Below are positions 1 to 6,697 of a stretch of DNA of 9,935 nucleotides, one piece after another. The stretch lies in assembly GCA_913042885.1 (NCBI GenBank), contig CAJWLW010000174.1, positions 1 through 9,935 on the forward strand, written 5' to 3'. The notes below the pieces were generated by a model. That model was not told the origin of the DNA and did not search any database. It saw nothing but the letters and a program-made list of their open reading frames with translations. A program made the translations under genes and the position numbers. The first letter of the stretch is position 1. The number at the start of each line of letters is the position of its first letter. The stretch comes from an uncultured Lentisphaeria bacterium. Lineage in GTDB: Bacteria; Verrucomicrobiota; Lentisphaeria; JABSQK01; CAJWLW01.

Positions 1-564
1 CGGCCGCCCGGTATTGACGGTAAGCTCGACGATCTGATCTGGCAGAGCTCCTCGACTCTCGCGGCTTTTTATCACGTAACCGCACGGAATCGCACGAACT
101 GCCCCACGGAGGTGCAGCTTGTCTACGACAATGAAAACCTTTACCTGAGGATTCGTTGCCACGAGCCGCATCTTTCGGGGCTTACTGCCGAGGCTGGATA
201 TACGCCGCGGTTCTGGTTCGACGATCTTCTGGAAATACTCATCGATCCGCGGATCGATGGCGGGGGTTATTATCATCTGGCCTTCAATTCCCGTGCAGCC
301 ATGTACAGCGCACACATGAAGGGACCCGATCGTCAATGGCGTCCAGAATGCACCGTTCAATCAGGACGACACGATCAGGCATGGACGCTGGAGATTTCCC
401 TGGCGTGGGCAAGTTTGGGACAACCATGTGTCCGCTCAGGGGCGCAGTTGGGATTGCAGGTGGTTCGCAATCGCGTCCAACAGCCCGCGGAATGCTCGCA
501 ATGGTCTCCAACGTTCGCAGGTAATCATGTGACCGAAAAGTTCGGAACACTCATTCTCGAATGA
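1..564 (+). CDS. Partial protein ending in a CBM9-like carbohydrate-binding domain (5' end missing)
   Basis: The reading frame is open from base 1 and ends at TGA 562-564, giving the last 187 residues. The start lies outside the window; the GTG at 112 is an internal valine codon, not a start. The visible part looks like a single family-9-type carbohydrate-binding domain. It opens with the typical PGIDGKLDDLIW segment, followed by VQLVYDNENLYLRIRCHEP, the conserved WFDDLLEILIDPR strand, a Gly/Tyr/His stretch (YYHLAFNS), then WTLEISLAWASLG and a closing GLQVVRNR and FGTLIL. In this family such domains usually sit at the end of secreted glycosidases or esterases and bind sugar or contribute a beta-sandwich module. 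The catalytic part, if any, is upstream and unseen. The gene converges on the minus-strand reductase with only 4 bases between the two stop codons. Family assignment is by remembered motif pattern; the function of the whole protein is unknown. Confidence 0.8.
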   Translation, partial: RPPGIDGKLDDLIWQSSSTLAAFYHVTARNRTNCPTEVQLVYDNENLYLRIRCHEPHLSGLTAEAGYTPRFWFDDLLEILIDPRIDGGGYYHLAFNSRAAMYSAHMKGPDRQWRPECTVQSGRHDQAWTLEISLAWASLGQPCVRSGAQLGLQVVRNRVQQPAECSQWSPTFAGNHVTEKFGTLILE

Positions 565-578
565 AACATCAATTCGAG
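556..578. repeat. Stem-loop spanning the convergent stop codons
   Basis: CTCGAAT (556-562) and ATTCGAG (572-578) form a perfect 7-bp inverted repeat with a 9-base loop. Both stop codons (562-564 plus, 569-571 minus) lie within it. The position at a tail-to-tail junction suggests a shared, bidirectional 3' end. There is no T-run on either side, so a canonical intrinsic terminator is not supported. Confidence 0.4.
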
Positions 579-1513
579 TTCGTTGACACCTCTTCCAGAC
601 GCGCCATTGCTTCGGCATCAATTGCCCAGCCGGCGGCGCCGCTGTTCTCGCGAACGCGTTCCGGGGTGTCGGCTCCGGTCATGACCGCTGAGATTCCCGG
701 CCGAGCCAGGCACCATGCCATCGCCACCTGCGCCGGTGTCCGGTCTCGGTCCCGGGCGATCTCGACAACGGCGTCGATGATCGCTCCGGCATGCGGTGTC
801 ATGACCTTGCTGAAGCTGTCGGACATGCGGTCCCACATCGTGCCCGGCGGCGGCGGTTCGCCGTAGCGGTAGCGGCCGGCGAGCAATCCCTTCGCAGTGG
901 GGCCGTACACCGTCACTGCAATCTCTTGCTGCGTGCATAATGGAATCACCTCATCATCGAGGCGGCGATCCAGAAGGTTATAGCATACCTGATGGCAGAC
1001 AAACGCTGCGCATTGCTGCAGCTTGCTGATCGCCAGTGCTTCTTCCAGCTGTTCAGCATCAAAGTTGCTGCACCCTGCGAACCGTACTTTCCCCTGCCGC
1101 ACCAGCTCGTCCATAGCACCGAGGGTCTCGGCGATGGGTGTCTCAGCGTCCGGGAGGTGGCACAGATAAAAATCAACGTAATCCGTGCCCAACCGGGACA
1201 ATGTCGCTTCGATACCGCGGCTGATCGTGGCGGTTGCCAGCCCTTCACGGCTGCGGTCGGCGTTGCGATCGGCCCCTACCTTCGAGGTAATTACAAACTT
1301 ATCACGCCGGCCTTTTATCGCCTCACCCACAGCCGCCTCGGCGGCGCCGCCGTGGTACATGTTGGCGCAGTCAATGAAATTGATCCCCTGCTCGACCGCT
1401 TCATCGATCACGGTCCGGCAGCCGGCTGTCGTCAGGCCCGAGCGAAAACAGGTTCCCAGGCAGACGCGGGATACCTCCACACCGGTTGAGCCGATTGTTG
1501 TGTATGCCATCAT
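569..1513 (-). CDS. Aldo/keto reductase family oxidoreductase
   Basis: This encodes a 314-residue NAD(P)H-dependent oxidoreductase of the aldo/keto reductase superfamily, a cytosolic TIM-barrel enzyme that reduces aldehydes or ketones, often sugars. The catalytic tetrad is complete: Asp48 and Tyr53 (in FIDCANMYHGG), Lys78 (ITSKVG) and His119 (DFYLCHLPD). The N-terminal TTIGSTGVEVSRVCLGT strand and the C-terminal cofactor-binding region (ISAVMTGADTPERVREN) are typical, and the length is normal for the family. Two adjacent ATG codons (1513 and 1510) are possible starts; AGGG lies 7 bases upstream of the first. The open frame extends to 1834, but that stretch overlaps the upstream gene and reads as low-complexity Arg/Ser-rich shadow, so it is excluded. 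The gene follows the GH123-like gene after 49 bases and is probably co-transcribed, which suggests a sugar-derived substrate. The exact substrate cannot be read from the sequence. Confidence 0.95.
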   Translation of the reverse strand: MMAYTTIGSTGVEVSRVCLGTCFRSGLTTAGCRTVIDEAVEQGINFIDCANMYHGGAAEAAVGEAIKGRRDKFVITSKVGADRNADRSREGLATATISRGIEATLSRLGTDYVDFYLCHLPDAETPIAETLGAMDELVRQGKVRFAGCSNFDAEQLEEALAISKLQQCAAFVCHQVCYNLLDRRLDDEVIPLCTQQEIAVTVYGPTAKGLLAGRYRYGEPPPPGTMWDRMSDSFSKVMTPHAGAIIDAVVEIARDRDRTPAQVAMAWCLARPGISAVMTGADTPERVRENSGAAGWAIDAEAMARLEEVSTNSN

Positions 1514-1562
1514 GCCAGAACCCTGACGCCGAATTGTCGAGGCACGTGGTTCCCGTCGAAGC

Positions 1563-3539
1563 TCATCGAATGGTATCCAGGAAGGTCTGTAGCCTGATGA
1601 TCTGTTCAGCAATCTTGTGCCGGGCAAGATCGTAGTCCGTCGCGCCCCAGCCGTTGCGATAGAGGTACTCGCCGCTGACCGTGGGCAGGCCGTCACGCTC
1701 GCCGCGTTCCTCCCACTCGGACTCAGCCGTGGCGTTCGGGATCTTGATGTGCGGGGCGTTGCTGAAATCAAAGCTGGCGATGATCGACTGCAGCGTCCCC
1801 TCAGATTCTTCGGCCGCCTTTTGAGCCGCCGCATTGCGCTCGTGGCTGCGGGCCTCCAGGATCAGACGCTCGAGCGTCACGATATAACGCAGATCGTCAA
1901 TCCCTTCGCGGGCGCAGGCAGTATCGATCGCTGGCCCGCCGGCAAAGCCGGTCTGCGGATCCGGGCGGTGCCAGGCATGGAAACTTGCGTCGCCGCGATT
2001 GCCCCGGTACAGCTTCAGGTCGTTCTTGGGGGTGCTTAACCGCTCGTCAAAGCAATAGTAAAACGAACCCGTCACATCCTTGCCCCAGGTGCGGAAAAAC
2101 CAGCCGTTCATGAAACGCCAGCTCATGGGCTGCACGCTGCCGGGCCAGAGCGCGTTGTAAATCCACAGGGTCTTGCCGTAATCGTTCGCCAGGTCCACGC
2201 AATCCTGCCACGGCGGCTGGCTTTGCGGCGTCTTGCCGGTGCTGTAGATCAGGGTGATGACATCCAGATGCGGCAGGCACGCCGGCCGCCACAGTTCCGT
2301 ATTATGGGGATAGGCCAGGAAATGATTCTGTTCGGTCATGAAACCCGCTTGTCGTATCAGGCGCAGCCGTCGCGGAACATCGTAACGGCCCGTCCCATGG
2401 CTCACCGCCTCATCGAGCGGATTCAGAATCGGCACCGGCCAACCGCTGCGCTCACATTCACCTCTCAACTCTTGCAGGACGGCAAGATACAATTGGCTGA
2501 AACGCGCACTCCGCGGATCGGCATACGGCACCAGTTGACTGGCCACCCGACCGCTGAGCGAGATCACCGGCGGCGCCGGGAAGCCGGCGGTTTTGTACGC
2601 TGACATGGCCCGATCGAAGTTCGAGCCGAAAATTTCGACGCGCACCTTGCCGTTATCATCGAGCCGTACTTTCGGGAGCCTGTCCTCGTCCAGCAGGATG
2701 TGCACCGACGTCATGCCATAGGCCCGCATGGCGGCCATGCGGGCCTCGATCGACCACTCGGCCACCGGATTCCCGGTACGGAAGTAGTAGCCGATCGCGT
2801 AATCCGAAAGCTGCGCCAGGCGGATGGGCAAGACCTCTACCCGGACAGGCAAAGCTGCCTTGACCTGGCCGCCTGCGTAAACCGTCAGGTCCGTGCTGTA
2901 GGTGCCTGGCTCGGCAGTGTCCGGCACGTGAACGGTGATCCAGAACCAGGCGGACTGGCGGGCCTGCATGTCGACGTTCTCGTCGACAAACAGCCACCTG
3001 GGCATGTACATGAATTCGTTCCGCGGCGGCGGCCCTTTGTAAACGGCCCGCTCGGTTATCCGTTTATGCTGGCTGCTTGCCACATGGATTTGTATCTGCG
3101 AGGCCGGGATCTGCCGCGCCCCACCCGCCGTCTTCAGGTCGCCTACCCGCACGCTGACGTCATTAAGGTCGCGCAGGGCGTAGACAGCCAGCGTCATCGA
3201 TTCGTATTCGCCCGGGGATGCTCGGCAGGCCAGCTTCTCGGCACGGTCGTCAGCGTGCGGAACGGAGTTGTCGAATACCAGCGAGAGGTAAGGCCTGCTG
3301 TAGAGCATGAAACCGCGCGCGTCCTCCTCGGCGGCGGGCTGCGGCGGCACGGCGGTGTCTGCGTAATAGCGCTGGGTCCAGCCGGAATGCTCAGGCGCGG
3401 CAGGCCGCCAATTCGGCGCTACGGGGCGCGACGCACCGTCGTGTTCCCGTTGTCCCATGGAGTCAGCGGCCGATACCATCGCAACGATCCCAGAGCAGAC
3501 AGCGAGCCTGGCGAAATGCAAACATCCCATGTTCATCAT
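1563..3539 (-). CDS. Secreted DUF4091/GH123-like glycoside hydrolase
   Basis: The 658-residue protein has an N-terminal signal peptide: a hydrophobic stretch at about residues 8-24 with probable cleavage near VSA-AD (24/25). A beta-sandwich-like region follows at about 70-240 (YESMTLAVYALRDL, then VPDTAEPGTYSTDLTVYAGG), then a probable TIM-barrel region at about 245-520, and a DUF4091-type tail carrying AREGIDDLRYIVTLE (543-557). The adjacent Asp376-Glu377 pair in ILNPLDEAVSHG falls where GH123 N-acetyl-beta-galactosaminidases carry their catalytic Asp-Glu pair. Enzymes of that family cleave terminal N-acetylgalactosamine using the substrate's own acetamido group. The protein is probably periplasmic or extracellular. 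The start has two tandem ATGs (3539, 3536), with GAAGGAG about 13 bases upstream, slightly far. The gene lies 44 bases after the pseudopilin and 49 before the reductase. Family membership is fairly sure; substrate specificity is inferred. Confidence 0.85.
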   Translation of the reverse strand: MMNMGCLHFARLAVCSGIVAMVSAADSMGQREHDGASRPVAPNWRPAAPEHSGWTQRYYADTAVPPQPAAEEDARGFMLYSRPYLSLVFDNSVPHADDRAEKLACRASPGEYESMTLAVYALRDLNDVSVRVGDLKTAGGARQIPASQIQIHVASSQHKRITERAVYKGPPPRNEFMYMPRWLFVDENVDMQARQSAWFWITVHVPDTAEPGTYSTDLTVYAGGQVKAALPVRVEVLPIRLAQLSDYAIGYYFRTGNPVAEWSIEARMAAMRAYGMTSVHILLDEDRLPKVRLDDNGKVRVEIFGSNFDRAMSAYKTAGFPAPPVISLSGRVASQLVPYADPRSARFSQLYLAVLQELRGECERSGWPVPILNPLDEAVSHGTGRYDVPRRLRLIRQAGFMTEQNHFLAYPHNTELWRPACLPHLDVITLIYSTGKTPQSQPPWQDCVDLANDYGKTLWIYNALWPGSVQPMSWRFMNGWFFRTWGKDVTGSFYYCFDERLSTPKNDLKLYRGNRGDASFHAWHRPDPQTGFAGGPAIDTACAREGIDDLRYIVTLERLILEARSHERNAAAQKAAEESEGTLQSIIASFDFSNAPHIKIPNATAESEWEERGERDGLPTVSGEYLYRNGWGATDYDLARHKIAEQIIRLQTFLDTIR

Positions 3540-3565
3540 AGTGGCAGGAGAACTCCTTCAGGCTC

Positions 3566-3588
3566 AATAGCAACCCGGTTTTGCTATT
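3566..3588 (-). repeat. Intercistronic stem-loop at the end of the pseudopilin gene
   Basis: AATAGCAA (3566-3573) and TTGCTATT (3581-3588) form a perfect 8-bp inverted repeat with a 7-base loop. In the minus-strand transcript the pseudopilin stop codon (TAG, 3586-3584) is inside the first arm. The second arm ends 26 bases before the glycosidase start codon. No U-run follows, so it is not a standard terminator. It could act as an mRNA 3'-end stabiliser or partial attenuator that makes the pilin-like gene more strongly expressed than the gene behind it. Confidence 0.5.
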
Positions 3589-4291
3589 CACTCCAGGTGG
3601 TGCCGGCGTTTGCCCATTCATACGTGTACTTGCGCGTCGCGTAGTTCGGATAATCACCCGGCTCGGTCCCGCCGGCCCAAACGTCCGGAGTTTGAAGCCG
3701 CAGCACATGCCCCTCAACAGCGACCCTGTTCGAGTAAAGGTTGTCGTGATGCGGATTGTGGTACGGATCGGTTTCAAAAGCCGTGGACGTCACTATTCGC
3801 CAGGATACGCTTTCGGACTCCCACTGGTTCTCATCCAGCAACACCAGCATTTCCGGATGCCCGATCCGCGTCACACGCAATGACTTCTTAGGCGGGAAAG
3901 GCCCCGGAATATGCGACATCCAGTTTGGCATCATAACGAAACGATTGTAGCCATAACTCACGAAATCCCGGTTGTTCCTGATCTCGGCAGGGCAGCTGTA
4001 ACTCTTGCTGTGGCGCGGAATCTGGGAGGACAAGTCCGCACCGGCCATATTTGTGTACAGGTAAACCTGGCCGCCCGGCGTCGGCGGGAAAAAGCCGTCA
4101 TGGTCGTTGGTATACATCATAAAGCCGAGGTGCAGCTGCTTCAGGTTGTTCACGCACGCTATGTTCTGCGCCGTTGCCTTGGCCCGCGACAGCCCGGGAA
4201 GGAGCATAGATGCGAGTATGGCGATGATCGCAATCACAACCAGTAACTCAATCAGAGTGAAGCGTTTTTGGAAGGAATGCTTATGTCCCAT
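3584..4291 (-). CDS. Type II secretion/type IV pilin-like pseudopilin (prepilin N-terminal methylation domain)
   Basis: The 235-residue protein begins [10 protein letters not shown] and continues into a class III prepilin signal, [19 protein letters not shown] (residues 11-29). Phe11 would become the methylated N-terminus and Glu15 is the conserved +5 glutamate. The residue before Phe is Arg instead of the usual Gly, a form common in Lentisphaerota. [24 protein letters not shown] (31-53, quoted here with the preceding helix) is the familiar linker of PVC pseudopilins, and the rest is a globular C-terminal head. The end carries a weak H-X(10)-EG motif (His182, Glu193-Gly194), a variant of the H-X9-DG motif of these proteins. 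The open frame extends upstream to 4390, but 4291 is preferred because it leaves a short basic leader before the hydrophobic helix. It is the first gene of the presumed three-gene unit. Its role in a pilus, a secretion pseudopilus or as a helix-anchored surface protein is undetermined. Confidence 0.88.
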   Translation of the reverse strand: MGHKHSFQKRFTLIELLVVIAIIAILASMLLPGLSRAKATAQNIACVNNLKQLHLGFMMYTNDHDGFFPPTPGGQVYLYTNMAGADLSSQIPRHSKSYSCPAEIRNNRDFVSYGYNRFVMMPNWMSHIPGPFPPKKSLRVTRIGHPEMLVLLDENQWESESVSWRIVTSTAFETDPYHNPHHDNLYSNRVAVEGHVLRLQTPDVWAGGTEPGDYPNYATRKYTYEWANAGTTWSE

Positions 4292-4643
4292 GCTCGTTTC
4301 CGCAACTGTAACGTTTCGGTATTTACTGTCCGCAGCTCGCGGCCTGCATTTGCCCGATTGCCATCCTCCGGCCTCGGCCAGGCAGCGCACGCACCGCGGC
4401 AGTATTTGCTTACTGCTATGAGATACAAAAAGGTTACATGACCGTGCCTGAGTGTCAAGGTTGCCAGTCTAATAAACGAGAAACGCGGGAAGTGCCTCGC
4501 CGACGCGATCCGGCGGAAGTCGATGAGGAGAATCGGTTCGTCCTGGCCCGTTTCGAACGCGTCGGTTGGAAGGTCGCCACCTGATACTTCCTTGACGTGG
4601 CGAATATGAATCGCAATGGACTTTCCAACGAAATCGGACTCGC
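4292..4643. other. Intergenic region between the ComM-like gene and the pseudopilin gene
   Basis: These 352 bases hold the putative pseudopilin promoter (4431-4458) and an AT-richer leader. A minus-strand open frame starts at a GTG (4647-4645) that overlaps the ComM-like stop codon as GTGA and stays open to 4252. Its first 50 or so codons have GC-rich third positions and read like protein (for example DEPILLIDFRRIASARHF). The remainder crosses the promoter and the pseudopilin start and reads like non-coding DNA. It may be a decayed or short gene and is not called as a CDS here. Confidence 0.4.
4431..4458 (-). promoter_or_regulatory. Putative sigma70-type promoter for the pseudopilin operon
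   Basis: On the minus strand a perfect -35 box TTGACA (4458-4453) is followed after 16 bases by TAACCT (4436-4431), a weak -10 match. The position, about 140 bases before the pseudopilin start codon, would give a long leader. Only the -35 box is strong, so this is a modest prediction. Confidence 0.35.
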
Positions 4644-6179
4644 TCACCAGAGCTGTCGATCCAGGGTCCGGTATTGCACGGCCTCTGATATATGGTGGCT
4701 GGCGATCTGCTCGACAGGTTCGAGATCAGCCAGTGTGCGGGCGACGCGGAGGATGCGGTCGTAGGCACGGGCGCTGAGATTAAGGTCGCTGATCGCGGCT
4801 TTCAGAATCTGCCGGCCGGCGTCGTCCGGTTCGCAGAATTCCTGTATCTCGCGGGGTTGCATATTGGCGTTCCAACGGGTTCCCGATGCGGCGAAGCGGT
4901 CCTTTTGGATGCTGCGAGCTGCGAGGACGCGTTCGCGAATAACGGCAGACGATTCGCCGCGCGGCTTCGCCATCAGGTCATCGTCGGACAATGGCGCCAC
5001 CTCGACGTGGATATCGATGCGATCGAGGAGCGGTCCCGAGATGCGTGAACGGTAACGCTGTACAATCGTCGGCGAGCATCGGCATTGCCGCTGGGTACTG
5101 CCATAGTGGCCGCAAGGGCAGGGGTTCATGGCTGCCACAAGCTGCACATTCGCGGGGAATGTGAACGAACCCGCCGCCCGTGCAATAGTCACGTCACCAC
5201 TTTCGAGCGGCTGTCTCAGAACTTCCAGCACCGACCGCTTGAACTCCGGCAGCTCGTCGAGAAACAGGACCCCGTTGTGTGCCAGACTCACTTCGCCGGG
5301 TTTCGGAATTGTGTGTCCGCCCAGCAGACCCGCGTCGCTGATCGTATGGTGGGGGCTGCGGAATGGCCGTTGCACCACCAGGGGGCCACTGCCATTGAGC
5401 TTGCCGGCGATGCTGTGGATTTTGGTCGTTTCCAGCGCCTCATCCAGTTCCATGAGCGGCAGGATAGATGGAAGTCGTTGCGCAATAATGGTTTTCCCGG
5501 AACCAGGCGGCCCGATCAACAGCACGTTGTGGCCGCCGGCAGCGGCAACCTCCATTGTCCGCTTGACCATCTCCTGCCCCTTGATATCGGCCAGATCCAA
5601 AGTCGGATCGGAGTTGCCGCGGTAATAATCCTCGATCTCAACGGATGCTGCCTCGATAGACAGTTCACCGCGCAGGAAGCCGACTGCCTCGGCAAGGTTG
5701 TTGACGCCGATCACAGTCAGATTATCTACGATCGCAGCCTCGCAAGCGTTGGCGCGAGGCAGAATCAGGCTCTTTTTCCCTTCACTACGGGCATGCAGGG
5801 CGATTGGCAGTGCCCCCTGAATCGGGCGGACGTTGCCGTCAAGCGCCAATTCTCCGACAATCATTGATTCAGCCAGCAATGCCGCATCGAGCTCACTGAT
5901 CGCGGCCATCATGCCCAGCGCAATCGGAAGGTCGAATGCCGCCCCTTGCTTTTTCACGTCGGCCGGGGCCAGGTTGATCGTCGTGTAACCCCAGGGATAA
6001 CCGTAGCCGCAGGAGGAAAGGGCCGATTTGACGCGCTCACGACTTTCCCGCACAGCTGCGTCCGGGAGACCTACCATGGAGACGACAGGGTGTTCGCCGC
6101 CGGTCGTTGCGTTGACTTCGATTTCGACTGTAAACGCGTCAACGCCGAGAATAGACGCGCTGTAGGCTTTCGCGATCAT
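4644..6179 (-). CDS. comM: ComM/YifB family Mg-chelatase-like AAA+ ATPase
   Basis: The 511-residue protein is full length for the ComM/YifB family (about 500 residues). Residues 1-170 form the N-terminal domain with a Lon-protease-like fold ([20 protein letters not shown], then [16 protein letters not shown]). The AAA+ core has Walker A GPPGSGKT at 223-230, Walker B VLFLDE at 304-309, and the family signature [12 protein letters not shown] followed by CRC. Four cysteines (354, 356, 366, 368) may bind zinc. [11 protein letters not shown] (384-394) supplies the arginine-finger region, and a C-terminal helical lid carries [18 protein letters not shown] (469-486). Studied homologues (ComM in Vibrio) are hexameric helicases that promote branch migration when incoming single-stranded DNA is recombined during natural transformation; many non-competent bacteria also carry one. 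It is cytosolic. The ATG at 6179 has only a weak AGG about 9 bases upstream, but the N-terminal sequence matches the family start. No other competence gene is in the window. Confidence 0.95.
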   Translation of the reverse strand: MIAKAYSASILGVDAFTVEIEVNATTGGEHPVVSMVGLPDAAVRESRERVKSALSSCGYGYPWGYTTINLAPADVKKQGAAFDLPIALGMMAAISELDAALLAESMIVGELALDGNVRPIQGALPIALHARSEGKKSLILPRANACEAAIVDNLTVIGVNNLAEAVGFLRGELSIEAASVEIEDYYRGNSDPTLDLADIKGQEMVKRTMEVAAAGGHNVLLIGPPGSGKTIIAQRLPSILPLMELDEALETTKIHSIAGKLNGSGPLVVQRPFRSPHHTISDAGLLGGHTIPKPGEVSLAHNGVLFLDELPEFKRSVLEVLRQPLESGDVTIARAAGSFTFPANVQLVAAMNPCPCGHYGSTQRQCRCSPTIVQRYRSRISGPLLDRIDIHVEVAPLSDDDLMAKPRGESSAVIRERVLAARSIQKDRFAASGTRWNANMQPREIQEFCEPDDAGRQILKAAISDLNLSARAYDRILRVARTLADLEPVEQIASHHISEAVQYRTLDRQLW

Positions 6180-6238
6180 TTAATTGCCTGGCAGGGAGGT
6201 GACGGTATGTGGCATGCATTTCACTAGGCTAAAACACT

Positions 6239-6266
6239 ACATTAGATTAGATAATCGGCAAGTCAA
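6239..6266 (-). promoter_or_regulatory. Putative promoter for the ComM-like gene
   Basis: On the minus strand TTGACT (6266-6261), five of six matches to a -35 box, is followed after 16 bases by TAATGT (6244-6239), a weak -10. It lies about 60 bases upstream of the ATG at 6179. The local DNA is AT-rich (ATTAGATTAGATAAT on the plus strand). Confidence 0.35.
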
Positions 6267-6302
6267 CTTCTGTTTGCTCATTTGGTCCACTTGCGATGTT
6301 TT

Positions 6303-6404
6303 TTCAGGCAGCAGGCCTGATCCCACGCCCGCGCCTCCTGTGGTTCGTGGTCCCGCTTGTAACCGAGGCGCTGGGCAAACCCGGTCCAGACGCCACTGCC
6401 TGAA
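6303..6404. other. Self-complementary element, candidate structured RNA
   Basis: A perfect 9-bp inverted repeat, TTCAGGCAG (6303-6311) and CTGCCTGAA (6396-6404), encloses a second long hairpin. That inner stem pairs GCCCGCGCCTC (6327-6337) and GGTT (6342-6345) with AACCGAGGCGC (6361-6371) and GGGC (6373-6376). It has 15 base pairs, one 4-base bulge, one single-T bulge and a 15-base loop. The sequence GGTCCCGC-TTGTAACCGAG (6349-6367), then GCCACTG (6392-6398) and GAGCCCGG (6412-6419), recalls in order the conserved core of cobalamin riboswitches. However, the upstream GGGAA segment and a proper B12 box (ending ACCTGCC) are missing. The strand is undetermined. It could be a decayed riboswitch, an unrelated regulatory RNA or a mobile-element remnant. 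Confidence 0.3.
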
Positions 6405-6641
6405 CGCCTGTGAGCCCGGTGCAACACCTTTCATGACAAACCAAGACTTTAATATAAATATTTCAATACGAGATACTTATATATTATATGGGGCTCGACC
6501 TGGGTTTTTACAGGCGTTTTCCCCGGCTGCACGGACATCCCACAGCCGAAATGATTTTTTTCACTGAGTTACGTGGAAACATGAGGCGTGCACGGTCAGA
6601 TTAACAGCAAAATAGAATCAGTTCAAAGCTACCACAGACAC

Positions 6642-6657
6642 TGTCTCGAAAGAGACA
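6642..6657 (+). repeat. Short GAAA-tetraloop hairpin in the leader of the SGNH-like gene
   Basis: TGTCTC (6642-6647) and GAGACA (6652-6657) form a perfect 6-bp stem closed by a GAAA loop, a stable GNRA tetraloop in RNA. It sits 40 bases before the ATG at 6698. The ribosome-binding site GGGGGAG lies between them at 6680-6686, 11 bases before the ATG. It could stabilise the 5' end of the message or be chance. Confidence 0.35.
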
Positions 6658-6697
6658 TTTCCACTTTCCAGATCGGCTTGGGGGAGACCGTACGAAA

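Larger units (their letters stand above)
6180..6697. other. 518-base intergenic region between divergent genes
   Basis: The gap separates the minus-strand ComM-like gene from the plus-strand SGNH-like gene. It contains a possible minus-strand promoter (6239-6266), a self-complementary GC-rich element (6303-6404), a small GGTG-CAA-CACC hairpin (6418-6428), and a very AT-rich tract (about 6449-6490). That tract includes TATTAT-like boxes but no good -35. A GAAA-loop hairpin lies close to the next start (6642-6657). An open frame at 6184-6567 on the plus strand has no protein-like features and is not considered coding. Confidence 0.6.

Noticed and set aside
1514..1834. N-terminal extension of the aldo/keto reductase frame to 421 residues
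   Set aside because: It overlaps the glycosidase gene and is Arg/Ser-rich shadow; the family N-terminus begins at MAYTTIGSTGVEVS and has an upstream AGGG.
2700..3644. Plus-strand 314-codon open frame opposite the glycosidase
   Set aside because: It is antisense to a gene with clear signal peptide and domain motifs, and its translation is Arg/His-rich without recognisable domains.
4292..4390. 33-residue extension of the pseudopilin
   Set aside because: Prepilin leaders are short and basic; [10 protein letters not shown] directly before FTLIEL is the expected start.
5085..5867. Plus-strand 260-codon open frame opposite the ComM-like gene
   Set aside because: Shadow of a well-conserved ATPase; no domain or ribosome-binding site of its own.
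6303..6420. tRNA or SRP RNA
   Set aside because: No GTTCRANNC T-loop with acceptor stem, and no GGAAGNNAGCAGCC-type SRP core on either strand.
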